Positions 19,552-28,100 of a stretch of 64,000 nt of DNA are shown piece by piece (the first letter of the stretch is position 1; each line of letters starts with the position of its first letter). The position numbers and the translations under genes were made by a program. The stretch is from contig JADKBV010000011.1 of the NCBI GenBank assembly GCA_016714895.1, positions 1,364,001 to 1,428,000 on the forward strand. Direction: 5' to 3'. The notes below the pieces were generated by a model that saw only the letters and a list, made by a program, of their open reading frames with translations, was not told where the DNA came from and ran no database searches. The stretch comes from Saprospiraceae bacterium (GTDB lineage: Bacteria; Bacteroidota; Bacteroidia; Chitinophagales; Saprospiraceae).

Positions 19552-22500
19552 TTAAAACGTTGCTTTGACTTGTGCCTGTCCTACATGAATGGTGGGATTG
19601 ATACCGGGTTTTCGCCCTTCATAGGTGATGATAAGGTCAATACTTTTAGCCATTCTTCGGGTGAATCCCAAGGTCCATACAAAGTTATTTCCGTTTTTGA
19701 GTCCTTCGAGCATGTCGTACTCTATAGGTGAGTTAGTCTCTCCGGTAAACAGGATGTTGATGTAATTGATTTGGACATCAATATTAAATAAAGACGCTTT
19801 TCTCCAGTTGTATTCGAGGGTGAATTTGTTTTGGGTTGCTTGTTCCATGCCCATGATGGTTTGCCTTCTGTTGGTGTACGTATATTGTGCGATACAACGG
19901 CTGTTTTGGTTGGGACGGTAGTTGATTTCCGGAAAAATATTGTAAAACAAAATATCATAATCCCTCGTGTTAAATATTTTGCTGGCATATACAGAATTTC
20001 CCTGTTCGGCATTCAATATAAAGTCTATTTTTTCTGCCAGCCGTATTCTGGTGCGGACAAAATAGTCATTTTTACCCCGATCTTCATAACCGTTTAATTG
20101 TACAATCCTTGTATCGTTGCGACGGTTACCCAATTGAATGTCAAACCTGACATCTCCCCGGTTGAAAAACAAGGTATGATTCCACAATCCGGTGTAAGCT
20201 ACCAATCCTGAATCCTGTCTGCTGAAATTGATATATGATGCTCCGGTTGAAATTCCGGACTCGTTGATTCTTTTTTGTATGCGACTGTTTGACAATGCGG
20301 AAAATTTTGAAAAAAAGGTATACATCTTTTTTTTCCTTTTATGGAATTCTTTTTTGACCACAAATATTTTGTCAAGATCCAGTCGGACACTTTGGTTTAA
20401 TTCGATATTGTTGGTCCGGATAAATTCATTATTATATAAGCTGATACGGATATAATCTGCGAGCGGGTCAGAGGGATTAAATCGGAAATCCTGAACCAGG
20501 CTGAGGTTTGGATTTTCATCATTGCCGATGTATACAAATTCTCCTCTGCCGGTTTCGAGCTTAACAAATTTATATTCAATTTTTGGTTCCTGGCCGGAAG
20601 TGACCGCATAAACCGAGTTTGTCTTGAGGGCTTTATTAAAAAAAACCAATTGGTTTTCCACTTTTCCGATCAGGGTTTTGGTTGACTTAACAGTAGGAAG
20701 GAGTTCGTTTTCCAAAACCAACAGGTCCCTGTGTGTTACGTTAACGCTAAATAGATTTCCTTTTTCTGTCGACCATTTTCCGTTCAGTTCCCATTCATCA
20801 GCGACGGCAGCCTGTCTGATGGTATCTATCTTAGGTAGTTGATCATAGCGGCGGTTGAATCCGGCACGTATGACAATATTTTTTTCCGGGTTATTTCCAA
20901 AATATAGTTTATAATGTTGATAAGAAGCGCTGCCGGTCAGATTCCCGTTGTTTTTGTTGGTGATGATATTTTGTTCGGCATCATATTCAGACATCAGGGA
21001 CCAGTTCTTTTTTTTGTCGAGATGGATGTTGAGTTTCAGGTTAGGACGCAAAAAATCGGTCGTCTGATTATTGCCGCGGTTGTCGGAAGTCAGATAAGAT
21101 ATATTTCCGGAAAACATAAAATATGTTCTGCTCCATTCCATTTTAGCCAGATGTTTGGAACCCTGATATAATCCTTCTCTGTCAAAAAAACGAAAACCGT
21201 ATTCCAGCAAAAATCCTTTTTTTTGTTGCAGGGTTAAGGTACCGGACAAAAGATGTTCCTGTGTTTGTTCCGGTGTCACAGGAATGTTCCAGTCTCTTTG
21301 AAATTCTGCATTCCGGAACGGGTTGAGCGGTTGGAAACCAGCCTGAACATTTTCATACGAACCCCGGGTTGTGAGATTCCAGTGGCCTGCACTGTCCAAT
21401 CGCGTCTGATAAGACAAGCCGGCGGTATAGGCTATACCGGTATTGTTTTCATTGTCAATGACAGATCGGGTGTTGATATCATAGTTGCTCAGGGCAGCTT
21501 CGCCGAATACCCTGAATTTTGGATTGATTTGCCAAAAACCTCCTGTAGTCATCAATTGTTTTTGTTCGGGAGGGATAAGCTGAACCAAGGGCGCATATTT
21601 TCCCAAGTTTTTGCCCACATACCTGTAAACCCTGCCGTTAACATTCGCATTGTTATCGATTTCATAATCCCCCTTACCAGCTCCTACTTCTGAAAAAAGC
21701 GCTGTATACCTTGCACTATCGAGATTTGTCGTAAAAATCAGGATGTTTTCACCCGAAATTAAGGGGTTTGGGACAAATTTGTATCGGATCAGATCCACTT
21801 CTGTTGATGTAGTGTCCAGCAATCTGATGCTGCTCCGAACCATCTTCGTTCTGTCATCACCGCTTTCTTCCAGAATGCGGATGTCCGATGTGTCGAGTAG
21901 AGCATTTCCGGTATTGGCTTTACTGTCCTGTTCGGAATAAAAATTAACATTCCATTCCCAGGATTTCCCTTTCACCGTTTGATTGGCTTCATACAAAGTC
22001 CGTACATAATTGACATCTGTATATTCAAATTCAATAATGATCCGAGAATCCCTTGCCACCACCCGGGTCGGTGAAAACGTAATTTCCGCCCTGTTGTAGT
22101 CGATGACATAATCCAGGTCAAAACCTCTTTTGAGCAGGATACCATTAAAATATACTTTTTCAGTTCCGGATAAGACGATGATAAACCTTTCATTGTTGTT
22201 TCCCTGTAATTTATAAGGACCCTGATTGCCTTCCTGGTTCATCAGTATCTGTCTCGCAAATTTGCCGCGGGAGACTGCAAATCCTGCTCTTGTTCTTCCG
22301 GTTATATTTTTATTGATATCATAAAATGTATTGGCACTCAAACCTTTAAGTTTTTTGTAATAGGACATAAAATGGCTGCTTCCGTTGCGCAATTCGTAGT
22401 CTCCGGCTATGAGACTGGATTTTCCTTTGGATAATTGGATAAAAACCCGGTCAAACTCCTGTAGTTGTTGTGTATTGCCTTGAGCCTGAATAGGAAGGTT

Positions 22501-23064
22501 TTCGTCAGAGATAGCTGCAATTACTTTGATATCATTGCCAATGTCGCCTTGTAATTGAAGGTCAAAATTTGAATTCAGCACAAAACTCTGGTTATTGCCT
22601 ACACTTAGTCCTCTACCGAAACTTCCGCGGTATTGCAAACCTTCTGCATCGATGATGTTTTGAGCGGAGGGAGTGAATACAGTTCCATAAGCACCTTTGA
22701 TGGAAATATCTTTTTGAATCAGCAGTGAAGTGTCCAAACCGAAGTACGGTGTTTCAAAGTCAAATGGAAAAACCCGGTAGGTTATCCTGATTGTTTTATT
22801 CTGGAGAGCAGAACACCAAGACGGCAACAGGGAGATTTTGTTGTTGCGGATGACGTAAGCCGAAGGTGAAAGTAAGGTATCCGAAAAAACTTCGACGGAA
22901 GAGGGCAGTATAGAAAATGAGTCTGTAACGAGGATACAATTTTGTTGAACTTGTGTACTGATTTTCCGGAGGTTTGAGGACAACGCAGGTTTTTTGCCTT
23001 CCTGGCAATATAGGAGGAAGGGCAAGGTGATAAAAAGTCCAGTCAGGAAACGAATCAAGTACAT
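19552..23064 (-). CDS. Large outer-membrane/surface beta-rich protein, function unknown
   Basis: This 1170-residue protein has a signal peptide (FLTGLFITLPFLLYCQ). Beyond about residue 150 it is a long series of amphipathic beta strands with many aromatic turns, and it ends in an OMP-like strand (INPTIHVGQAQVKATF). The segment FDLDYVIDYNRAEITFSPTR recalls motifs in SprA-type giant barrels, but the protein is half the SprA length and I cannot assign it to that family. It may be an outer-membrane barrel with a periplasmic N-terminal part. There is no TonB plug or TonB box. Confidence 0.6.
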   Translation of the reverse strand: MYLIRFLTGLFITLPFLLYCQEGKKPALSSNLRKISTQVQQNCILVTDSFSILPSSVEVFSDTLLSPSAYVIRNNKISLLPSWCSALQNKTIRITYRVFPFDFETPYFGLDTSLLIQKDISIKGAYGTVFTPSAQNIIDAEGLQYRGSFGRGLSVGNNQSFVLNSNFDLQLQGDIGNDIKVIAAISDENLPIQAQGNTQQLQEFDRVFIQLSKGKSSLIAGDYELRNGSSHFMSYYKKLKGLSANTFYDINKNITGRTRAGFAVSRGKFARQILMNQEGNQGPYKLQGNNNERFIIVLSGTEKVYFNGILLKRGFDLDYVIDYNRAEITFSPTRVVARDSRIIIEFEYTDVNYVRTLYEANQTVKGKSWEWNVNFYSEQDSKANTGNALLDTSDIRILEESGDDRTKMVRSSIRLLDTTSTEVDLIRYKFVPNPLISGENILIFTTNLDSARYTALFSEVGAGKGDYEIDNNANVNGRVYRYVGKNLGKYAPLVQLIPPEQKQLMTTGGFWQINPKFRVFGEAALSNYDINTRSVIDNENNTGIAYTAGLSYQTRLDSAGHWNLTTRGSYENVQAGFQPLNPFRNAEFQRDWNIPVTPEQTQEHLLSGTLTLQQKKGFLLEYGFRFFDREGLYQGSKHLAKMEWSRTYFMFSGNISYLTSDNRGNNQTTDFLRPNLKLNIHLDKKKNWSLMSEYDAEQNIITNKNNGNLTGSASYQHYKLYFGNNPEKNIVIRAGFNRRYDQLPKIDTIRQAAVADEWELNGKWSTEKGNLFSVNVTHRDLLVLENELLPTVKSTKTLIGKVENQLVFFNKALKTNSVYAVTSGQEPKIEYKFVKLETGRGEFVYIGNDENPNLSLVQDFRFNPSDPLADYIRISLYNNEFIRTNNIELNQSVRLDLDKIFVVKKEFHKRKKKMYTFFSKFSALSNSRIQKRINESGISTGASYINFSRQDSGLVAYTGLWNHTLFFNRGDVRFDIQLGNRRNDTRIVQLNGYEDRGKNDYFVRTRIRLAEKIDFILNAEQGNSVYASKIFNTRDYDILFYNIFPEINYRPNQNSRCIAQYTYTNRRQTIMGMEQATQNKFTLEYNWRKASLFNIDVQINYINILFTGETNSPIEYDMLEGLKNGNNFVWTLGFTRRMAKSIDLIITYEGRKPGINPTIHVGQAQVKATF

Positions 23065-23193
23065 AAGTAATATTACGCAAAATTGGTAAAATAATTATAA
23101 AGAGTACCCAGGAAATCGCAGGAAAAGTGTCGGAGGGTAAAAATAAATTTTTGTTAAGTCATCCGTTTTTATATTATTTACGAAATGGAAGTG

Positions 23194-23201
23194 TACTTTT
23201 G
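23194..23201 (+). promoter_or_regulatory. Bacteroidota -7 promoter element (TACTTTTG)
   Basis: TACTTTTG lies 32 bases before the MFS gene ATG and fits TAnnTTTG. The -33 element is weak. Confidence 0.35.
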
Positions 23202-23233
23202 GGAACATTTTCCGAACGGATAAAATCGATATC

Positions 23234-24451
23234 ATGCGAAACAAACAAGCAGCCATAGGATTTATTTTTATTACCATGCTCATTGATGTTATCGGATTTG
23301 GCATCATTATTCCCGTCCTGCCTCAGTTGCTGGCGGATATGAAAAATATCGGTATTAATGAGGCCAGCAAATACGGAGGATATCTCTTATTTGCCTTTGC
23401 CACGGCACAATTTATTTTTTCGCCGGTGATGGGAAGTCTCAGTGACCAGTACGGAAGAAGACCTGTTTTGTTGGTGTCTTTGTTTGGGTTTGGTATTGAT
23501 TATCTCATCCTTGCTTTTGCGCCGGATTACAGTTGGTTTTTGATTGGCAGAATACTGGCAGGAATTACAGGAGCCAGCTTTACGACGGCGGCCGCCTATA
23601 TTGCAGATATCAGTACGGCTGAAAACCGGTCAAAAAACTTTGGTATGATCGGTGCCGCTTTTGGAATGGGATTTGTTTTGGGACCTGCTTTAGGAGGTGT
23701 GTTGGGCGATTATGATGTAAAACTGCCATTTTATGCCGCAGCATGTTTAAGTTTTGCCAATTTTTTATATGGATATTTTGTGTTACCTGAATCTTTGGCG
23801 GTTGAAAACCGAAGAAAATTTGATTGGAAAAGAGCCAATCCTATCGGATCGCTTCGCCAAATCGGCAGGTACAAACAGTTGAGATACCTCCTGCTGGCCT
23901 ACATTTGTCTGGGTTTGGGCTCCCACGCTGTTCAGAGTACATGGAATTATTTTACCATGTACCGGTTCGGGTGGTCAGAATCTATGGTAGGATATTCCCT
24001 TGCTATGGTAGGTGTTTTGGTAGCTGTTGTTCAGGCTGGTTTGGCCCAGAAAGCCGCATTGACTTTCGGATTGGAAAAAAGTATTGTGATCGGATTTGCG
24101 TTGTATACGGTTGGTATGTTTTTGTTTGCTTTTGCGGGAACGACATGGATGATGTTTGTATTTCTGATACCCTACAGTTTCGGAGGAATTGCCATGCCAA
24201 ATCTTCAGGCCTATATGGTTTCGAATGTTGAGCCCAATCAACAGGGAGAATTGCAGGGCGGCTTGACGAGCCTTATGAGTTTTACCACTATTTTTGGACC
24301 ATTGATGATGACGGGTATATTTTATTTTTTTACGACTGATCAGGCTCCGTTTGTTTTTCCCGGGGCAGCCTTTTTTATGGGAGGTTTGCTGATGGCAGCC
24401 AGTTTGGTGATCAGCTTCAGGGTTTTTTTGCCGCGATTCAAAAAAGGGTAA
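23234..24451 (+). CDS. TetA/TCR-like MFS drug efflux transporter
   Basis: This 405-residue protein is predicted to have twelve transmembrane segments. The first helix is MLIDVIGFGIIIPVLP, followed by the MFS motif A loop GSLSDQYGRRPVLL (about residues 75-88). Motif C in TM5 is AAFGMGFVLGPALGG. This layout matches the TetA/TCR group of proton-coupled antiporters. Sequence alone does not show that tetracycline is the substrate. It is a single gene with no divergent tetR-type regulator in the window. Confidence 0.85.
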   Translation: MRNKQAAIGFIFITMLIDVIGFGIIIPVLPQLLADMKNIGINEASKYGGYLLFAFATAQFIFSPVMGSLSDQYGRRPVLLVSLFGFGIDYLILAFAPDYSWFLIGRILAGITGASFTTAAAYIADISTAENRSKNFGMIGAAFGMGFVLGPALGGVLGDYDVKLPFYAAACLSFANFLYGYFVLPESLAVENRRKFDWKRANPIGSLRQIGRYKQLRYLLLAYICLGLGSHAVQSTWNYFTMYRFGWSESMVGYSLAMVGVLVAVVQAGLAQKAALTFGLEKSIVIGFALYTVGMFLFAFAGTTWMMFVFLIPYSFGGIAMPNLQAYMVSNVEPNQQGELQGGLTSLMSFTTIFGPLMMTGIFYFFTTDQAPFVFPGAAFFMGGLLMAASLVISFRVFLPRFKKG

Positions 24452-24529
24452 AAAGATCATATTGTCGTTGGATTTTTTAGGACGGTTCATACTACAAAGT
24501 TGATTATCTGAAACCTATAACTTTTCCCA

Positions 24530-24561
24530 TTTGGTAAAAAACCTTTTTTTTTATACCTTTG
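24530..24561 (+). promoter_or_regulatory. Bacteroidota promoter upstream of rluA-like gene
   Basis: TTTG at 24530-24533 and TACCTTTG at 24554-24561 are separated by 20 bases, close to the Bacteroidota consensus TTTG-N19-TAnnTTTG. The ATG follows 17 bases downstream. Confidence 0.5.
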
Positions 24562-24578
24562 CGGCACAATAGAATATC

Positions 24579-25298
24579 ATGTCAAGATTGGTGAAAGGGC
24601 TGCAGGTCATATACGAAGATAATCACATCATTGCCGTTAATAAACCTAATGGCATTTTGGTACAAAGTGATAAAACCGGTGATGAAATATTACCGGAAAT
24701 GGTAAAGGAATATATCAAACTGCGCTACAATAAGCCTGGAGATGTATTTTTGGGAGTATTCCACCGGCTGGACAGGCCCGTAAGCGGGGTCGTTATTTTT
24801 GCCAGAACTACCAAGGCTTTGGTACGTCTTAACGAAATGATGCGCAACAGGGAGTTTCACAAAACTTATCTTGCGATGGTTTTTCCAAGGCCTGAAGAGT
24901 TTGAAGGCCACCTCATCCATCACATCATCAAGTCTGATGAAAAAAATATAGTAAAAGCACTCACCAGATCCAGGAGCGATTCTAAAGAAGCGGAGTTGCA
25001 TTATAAAGTCCTGGCAGAACTGGACGCAAAAGTTCTTCTGGCCGTCAACCCCCTTACAGGAAGACCCCATCAGATACGGGCTCAATTAAGTAAGATTGGT
25101 TGTCCTATTTTGGGAGACATCAAATACGGTGCGACCTATACCTTACCCAACCAATCCATAGCCTTACATTGCCGTGAAATGAAATTTATACATCCGGTCA
25201 AAAAAGAAATGATCAGCATAGTTGCCGATCCGCCAAGAGCCTTCCCCTGGAATACTTTTGACAGTTCTTCCTACGAATCCGTAAAAACAGATTTTTAA
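24579..25298 (+). CDS. RluA family RNA pseudouridine synthase
   Basis: This 239-residue protein has the RluA catalytic motif FHRLDRPVSGVVIFART with catalytic Asp65. The family's other motifs are present as VNKPNGILVQ near the start and NPLTGRPHQIRAQL near residue 155. It lacks an S4 domain, so it resembles the shorter RluA/TruC-like members that isomerise uridine in rRNA or tRNA. The exact target cannot be told from the sequence. The next gene on the same strand is the SRP RNA, which has its own promoter. Confidence 0.9.
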   Translation: MSRLVKGLQVIYEDNHIIAVNKPNGILVQSDKTGDEILPEMVKEYIKLRYNKPGDVFLGVFHRLDRPVSGVVIFARTTKALVRLNEMMRNREFHKTYLAMVFPRPEEFEGHLIHHIIKSDEKNIVKALTRSRSDSKEAELHYKVLAELDAKVLLAVNPLTGRPHQIRAQLSKIGCPILGDIKYGATYTLPNQSIALHCREMKFIHPVKKEMISIVADPPRAFPWNTFDSSSYESVKTDF

Positions 25299-25327
25299 TT
25301 TTTTTGTAAAAGCATTTTACTAAATAG

Positions 25328-25357
25328 TTTTGAATACCAAAAAATGTTGTACTTTTG
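25328..25357 (+). promoter_or_regulatory. Promoter of the SRP RNA gene
   Basis: TTTTG at 25328-25332 and TACTTTTG at 25350-25357 form a Bacteroidota-type promoter with 17 bases between. The predicted RNA 5' end follows about 6 bases later. Confidence 0.6.
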
Positions 25358-25360
25358 CCC

Positions 25361-25456
25361 CCCGAGGGCCATACGACCAGCTCCTTCTGAACTCCCCCAG
25401 GGTAGAAATACAGCAAGGGTAGGAGGTTGAGCGGTTCGGTGTGGTTCCTCTTTTTT
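25361..25456 (+). ncRNA. ffs: Bacterial small signal recognition particle RNA (4.5S-type)
   Basis: The apical domain is recognisable: CCCCCAGG, then GTA-GAAA-TAC with a GNRA-type tetraloop, then AGCAAGGG. This gives the symmetric loop CAGG/AGCA that binds Ffh. The lower helix pairs GAGG.CCATAC.ACC (25364-25377) with GGTT.GTGTGG.CCTC (25433-25450). The RNA is about 90-95 bases long and ends in a T6 tract (25451-25456) acting as terminator. Together with Ffh and FtsY it targets nascent membrane proteins. No protein gene fits this interval. Confidence 0.88.
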
Positions 25457-25533
25457 AATTTTATCGTTTGATATCCTACTGAAATTCTGAAACTTTATTT
25501 CTTTTTCTCCACACTTTACCATCATCGTATACC

Positions 25534-26196
25534 ATGAAGTTTTTTATCGATACCGCAAATTTATCAGAAATCAAAGAAGCTCAGGATCTGGGTATTCTGG
25601 ACGGCGTCACTACAAATCCTTCGCTCATGGCGAAAGAAAAAATAACCGGTCAGGCCAATGTTTTTGCGCACTACAAAGCGATTTGTGATATTGTGGAAGA
25701 TGGAGATGTAAGTGCAGAAGTTATATCAACAGACTTCGACGGTATTATCAAAGAAGGAAAAGAACTGGCGAAACTGGCCGACAATATCGTTGTCAAAGTG
25801 CCTATGATCAAAGATGGTATCAAAGCAATCAAATGGTTTGATTCCGAAGGTATACGTACCAACTGCACCCTGGTTTTTTCAGCGGGTCAGGCAATTTTAG
25901 CTGCCAAAGCAGGTGCTACCTATTTGTCTCCTTTTGTGGGAAGAGTAGATGATATAACCTGGGATGGTATTAAATTGATTGAAGAAATTGCTGCTATCTA
26001 TTCAATGCAGGGTTATATGACTGAAATCCTCGCGGCCTCAATCAGAAGCCCGTTGCATATCGTTCAGGCTGCCAAAGCCGGAGCGGATGTGGTCACTTGT
26101 CCGTTATCATCCATCATGGGTCTTCTCAACCATCCGTTGACCGATATCGGATTAAAAAAGTTTTTGGAAGACCACCAAAAGTCACTTCAAGGATAG
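25534..26196 (+). CDS. Transaldolase / fructose-6-phosphate aldolase family protein
   Basis: This 220-residue protein belongs to the short transaldolase (TalC/FSA) group. The N-terminus is MKFFIDTANLSEIKEAQDLG, with GVTTNPSL following, and the Schiff-base lysine is Lys88 in NIVVKVPM. Later motifs are NCTLVFSAGQA, SPFVGRVDD and ILAASIRSP. Family members act either as transaldolase in the pentose phosphate pathway or as fructose-6-phosphate aldolase; short Bacteroidota homologues are usually annotated as transaldolase. Cytoplasmic. Confidence 0.9.
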   Translation: MKFFIDTANLSEIKEAQDLGILDGVTTNPSLMAKEKITGQANVFAHYKAICDIVEDGDVSAEVISTDFDGIIKEGKELAKLADNIVVKVPMIKDGIKAIKWFDSEGIRTNCTLVFSAGQAILAAKAGATYLSPFVGRVDDITWDGIKLIEEIAAIYSMQGYMTEILAASIRSPLHIVQAAKAGADVVTCPLSSIMGLLNHPLTDIGLKKFLEDHQKSLQG

Positions 26197-26309
26197 TTTT
26201 TTTGATTGTGGGTTGTAAAACTTAATGTTTTACCACTTTCCTTGCTGTATTTTGATGAATCATTTTATAAATAGCAAACATCTTTATAAAATCTTTATAA
26301 GGCGAATGT

Positions 26310-26317
26310 TAATTTTG
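26310..26317 (+). promoter_or_regulatory. Bacteroidota -7 promoter element (TAATTTTG) before the potassium cluster
   Basis: TAATTTTG matches TAnnTTTG. It lies only 12 bases before the first possible start (TTG 26329), which would leave a very short leader. This favours a later start at ATG 26389. Confidence 0.4.
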
Positions 26318-26328
26318 CGACAAAATCA

Positions 26329-27411
26329 TTGATCATAATCAATACACGTCATTTACAAAAATCTCACCAATACATAATCAGCATCTCAATGGTCATTCTG
26401 ACTGCATTGTTTTGCTATTTTATCGTAGATTTTATCGGATACAGAGCAGTAGCTCTCATATTACTGTTGGTGGTTTCTGTCAATGCAATTCTTTTTGATA
26501 TCTTCCCGGTTTTATTGTCGGCCATACTCAGTGCTTTCATCTGGAATTTTTTTTTCATCCCTCCCACGATCACCTTACACATCGGTACACCTGAAGACGC
26601 TTTGTTGTTTTTAATGTATTTTGTGATCGTTTCTATCAATGCGATACTGACCCACAAAATCAAAGAAATCGAAAGATATGAACGCAACGAAGAAGAAAAA
26701 TCCAAAACGATCGTATTGTACAATACCTTGCTCAATTCGTTGTCACATGAACTAAAAACACCGATTGCCACCATTTTGGGATCCATCGACACCATCAAAG
26801 AAAACCCGCATAAACTCAGTGATAAAAACAGAAATGAACTGTATAATGAAATTGAAATTGCCGGTCTGAGACTCAACCGCCAGGTTAAAAACCTGCTGAA
26901 TATGAGCCGGATAGAAGCAGGATTTATTCAACCAAAAACAGATTGGTGCGACATAAACGATTTGATTTTTACGACTATAAGGCAGTTTGGCGAAGAAATC
27001 AAACCTTTTTACATCCATTTTGAACCTTCAGATCAAATGCCATTATGCAAAATTGACGGCGGGTTGGTAGAACAAATCATTCAGAACATCCTTCACAATG
27101 CCATCATTTACACTCCGGCTGGAAGCACGCTCACGATCGAAGTGTCACATGATGTAACAAACCTTATCCTGATGATTTCTGATCAGGGCAGTGGTTTTCC
27201 GGAACAAGAAATTTTGGCTGTTTTTGATAAATTTTACCGGCTCAAACAAAATACTTCCGGAGGGACAGGACTGGGACTTTCCATTGTAAAAGGACTGACA
27301 GAATCTATGTCCGGAACGGTTAAACTTGAAAACATACCCGAAGGAGGTTCAAAATTTACGGTAATCCTGCCATGTACTTTTTCATATCATCAGGAAACGG
27401 ACAATGAATAA
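26329..27411 (+). CDS. KdpD-like sensor histidine kinase lacking the N-terminal KdpD domain
   Basis: This protein has up to 360 residues. It starts at TTG 26329, or at ATG 26389 if the promoter call is right. Four membrane helices (about residues 16-108) resemble the DUF4118 region of KdpD. HisKA follows (H140 in NSLSHELKTPIATILG), then HATPase with IIQNILHNAIIYTP, SDQGSGFP and GGTGLGLSIVKGL. The large N-terminal KdpD and Usp domains of classical KdpD are missing. It overlaps the KdpE-like gene by 8 bases and heads a potassium uptake cluster, so it probably senses potassium limitation. Confidence 0.86.
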   Translation: MIIINTRHLQKSHQYIISISMVILTALFCYFIVDFIGYRAVALILLLVVSVNAILFDIFPVLLSAILSAFIWNFFFIPPTITLHIGTPEDALLFLMYFVIVSINAILTHKIKEIERYERNEEEKSKTIVLYNTLLNSLSHELKTPIATILGSIDTIKENPHKLSDKNRNELYNEIEIAGLRLNRQVKNLLNMSRIEAGFIQPKTDWCDINDLIFTTIRQFGEEIKPFYIHFEPSDQMPLCKIDGGLVEQIIQNILHNAIIYTPAGSTLTIEVSHDVTNLILMISDQGSGFPEQEILAVFDKFYRLKQNTSGGTGLGLSIVKGLTESMSGTVKLENIPEGGSKFTVILPCTFSYHQETDNE

Positions 27412-28081
27412 AGCAGAAATATTGATCATCGATGATGAAGCTCAAATCAGAAAGCTGCTTCAGATCAATTTGGAAAGCAATGATTACAAAGTAATTACAG
27501 CAGCTTCAGGGCACGAAGGTTTGTCTTTGGCAGCCAATCATTCGCCGGATTTAATTCTTCTGGATTTGGGATTGCCGGATATCAGTGGACACAAAATCCT
27601 TCAGGAACTCAGACAATGGTATCAAAAATCCATCATCATTCTGTCCGTGATGGACAATGAATCTGACATTGTTCAGGCTTTGGACAATGGCGCAACCGAT
27701 TATCTGACCAAACCTTTCCGAACCGGAGAGTTGCTCGCCAGAATCAGAGCCGCTATCAGAAGAAATTTGGATCCCGACCAAAGTACCATCAAAGTATACG
27801 GTGACCTGGAAGTTGATTTTGGTGCACGAATGGTGAAAAAAAACCAGGAAACCATCAAACTCACCCAAACCGAATATAATTTATTGGTTTTGTTTATTAA
27901 AAATGAAGGAAAAGTTTTGACACATCAATTTATTCTCAAAGAAATCTGGGGCTATTCGTATCAGATGGAAACACAATATTTACGGGTATTTGTAGGAACT
28001 TTACGAAAAAAAATAGAAGATTCTCCGAATATTCCGAAACATATTATTACAGAAAGTGGTATAGGTTACAGATTTCAATAA
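27404..28081 (+). CDS. KdpE-like OmpR-family response regulator
   Basis: This 225-residue protein has a receiver domain with acidic pair Asp10/Asp11, phosphoacceptor Asp54 (LLDLGLPD) and the conserved lysine in TDYLTKPF. The C-terminus is an OmpR-type winged helix (LTQTEYNLLVLFIKNEGKVLTH, ending ESGIGYRF). It overlaps the sensor gene by 8 bases and lies 19 bases before the channel gene. It most likely activates the downstream potassium genes. Confidence 0.9.
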   Translation: MNKAEILIIDDEAQIRKLLQINLESNDYKVITAASGHEGLSLAANHSPDLILLDLGLPDISGHKILQELRQWYQKSIIILSVMDNESDIVQALDNGATDYLTKPFRTGELLARIRAAIRRNLDPDQSTIKVYGDLEVDFGARMVKKNQETIKLTQTEYNLLVLFIKNEGKVLTHQFILKEIWGYSYQMETQYLRVFVGTLRKKIEDSPNIPKHIITESGIGYRFQ

Positions 28082-28100
28082 AAAATATCATCACAAATAC

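Noticed and set aside
25213..25525. Minus-strand frames across the SRP RNA
   Set aside because: They cover the structured RNA and its promoter and have no protein features.
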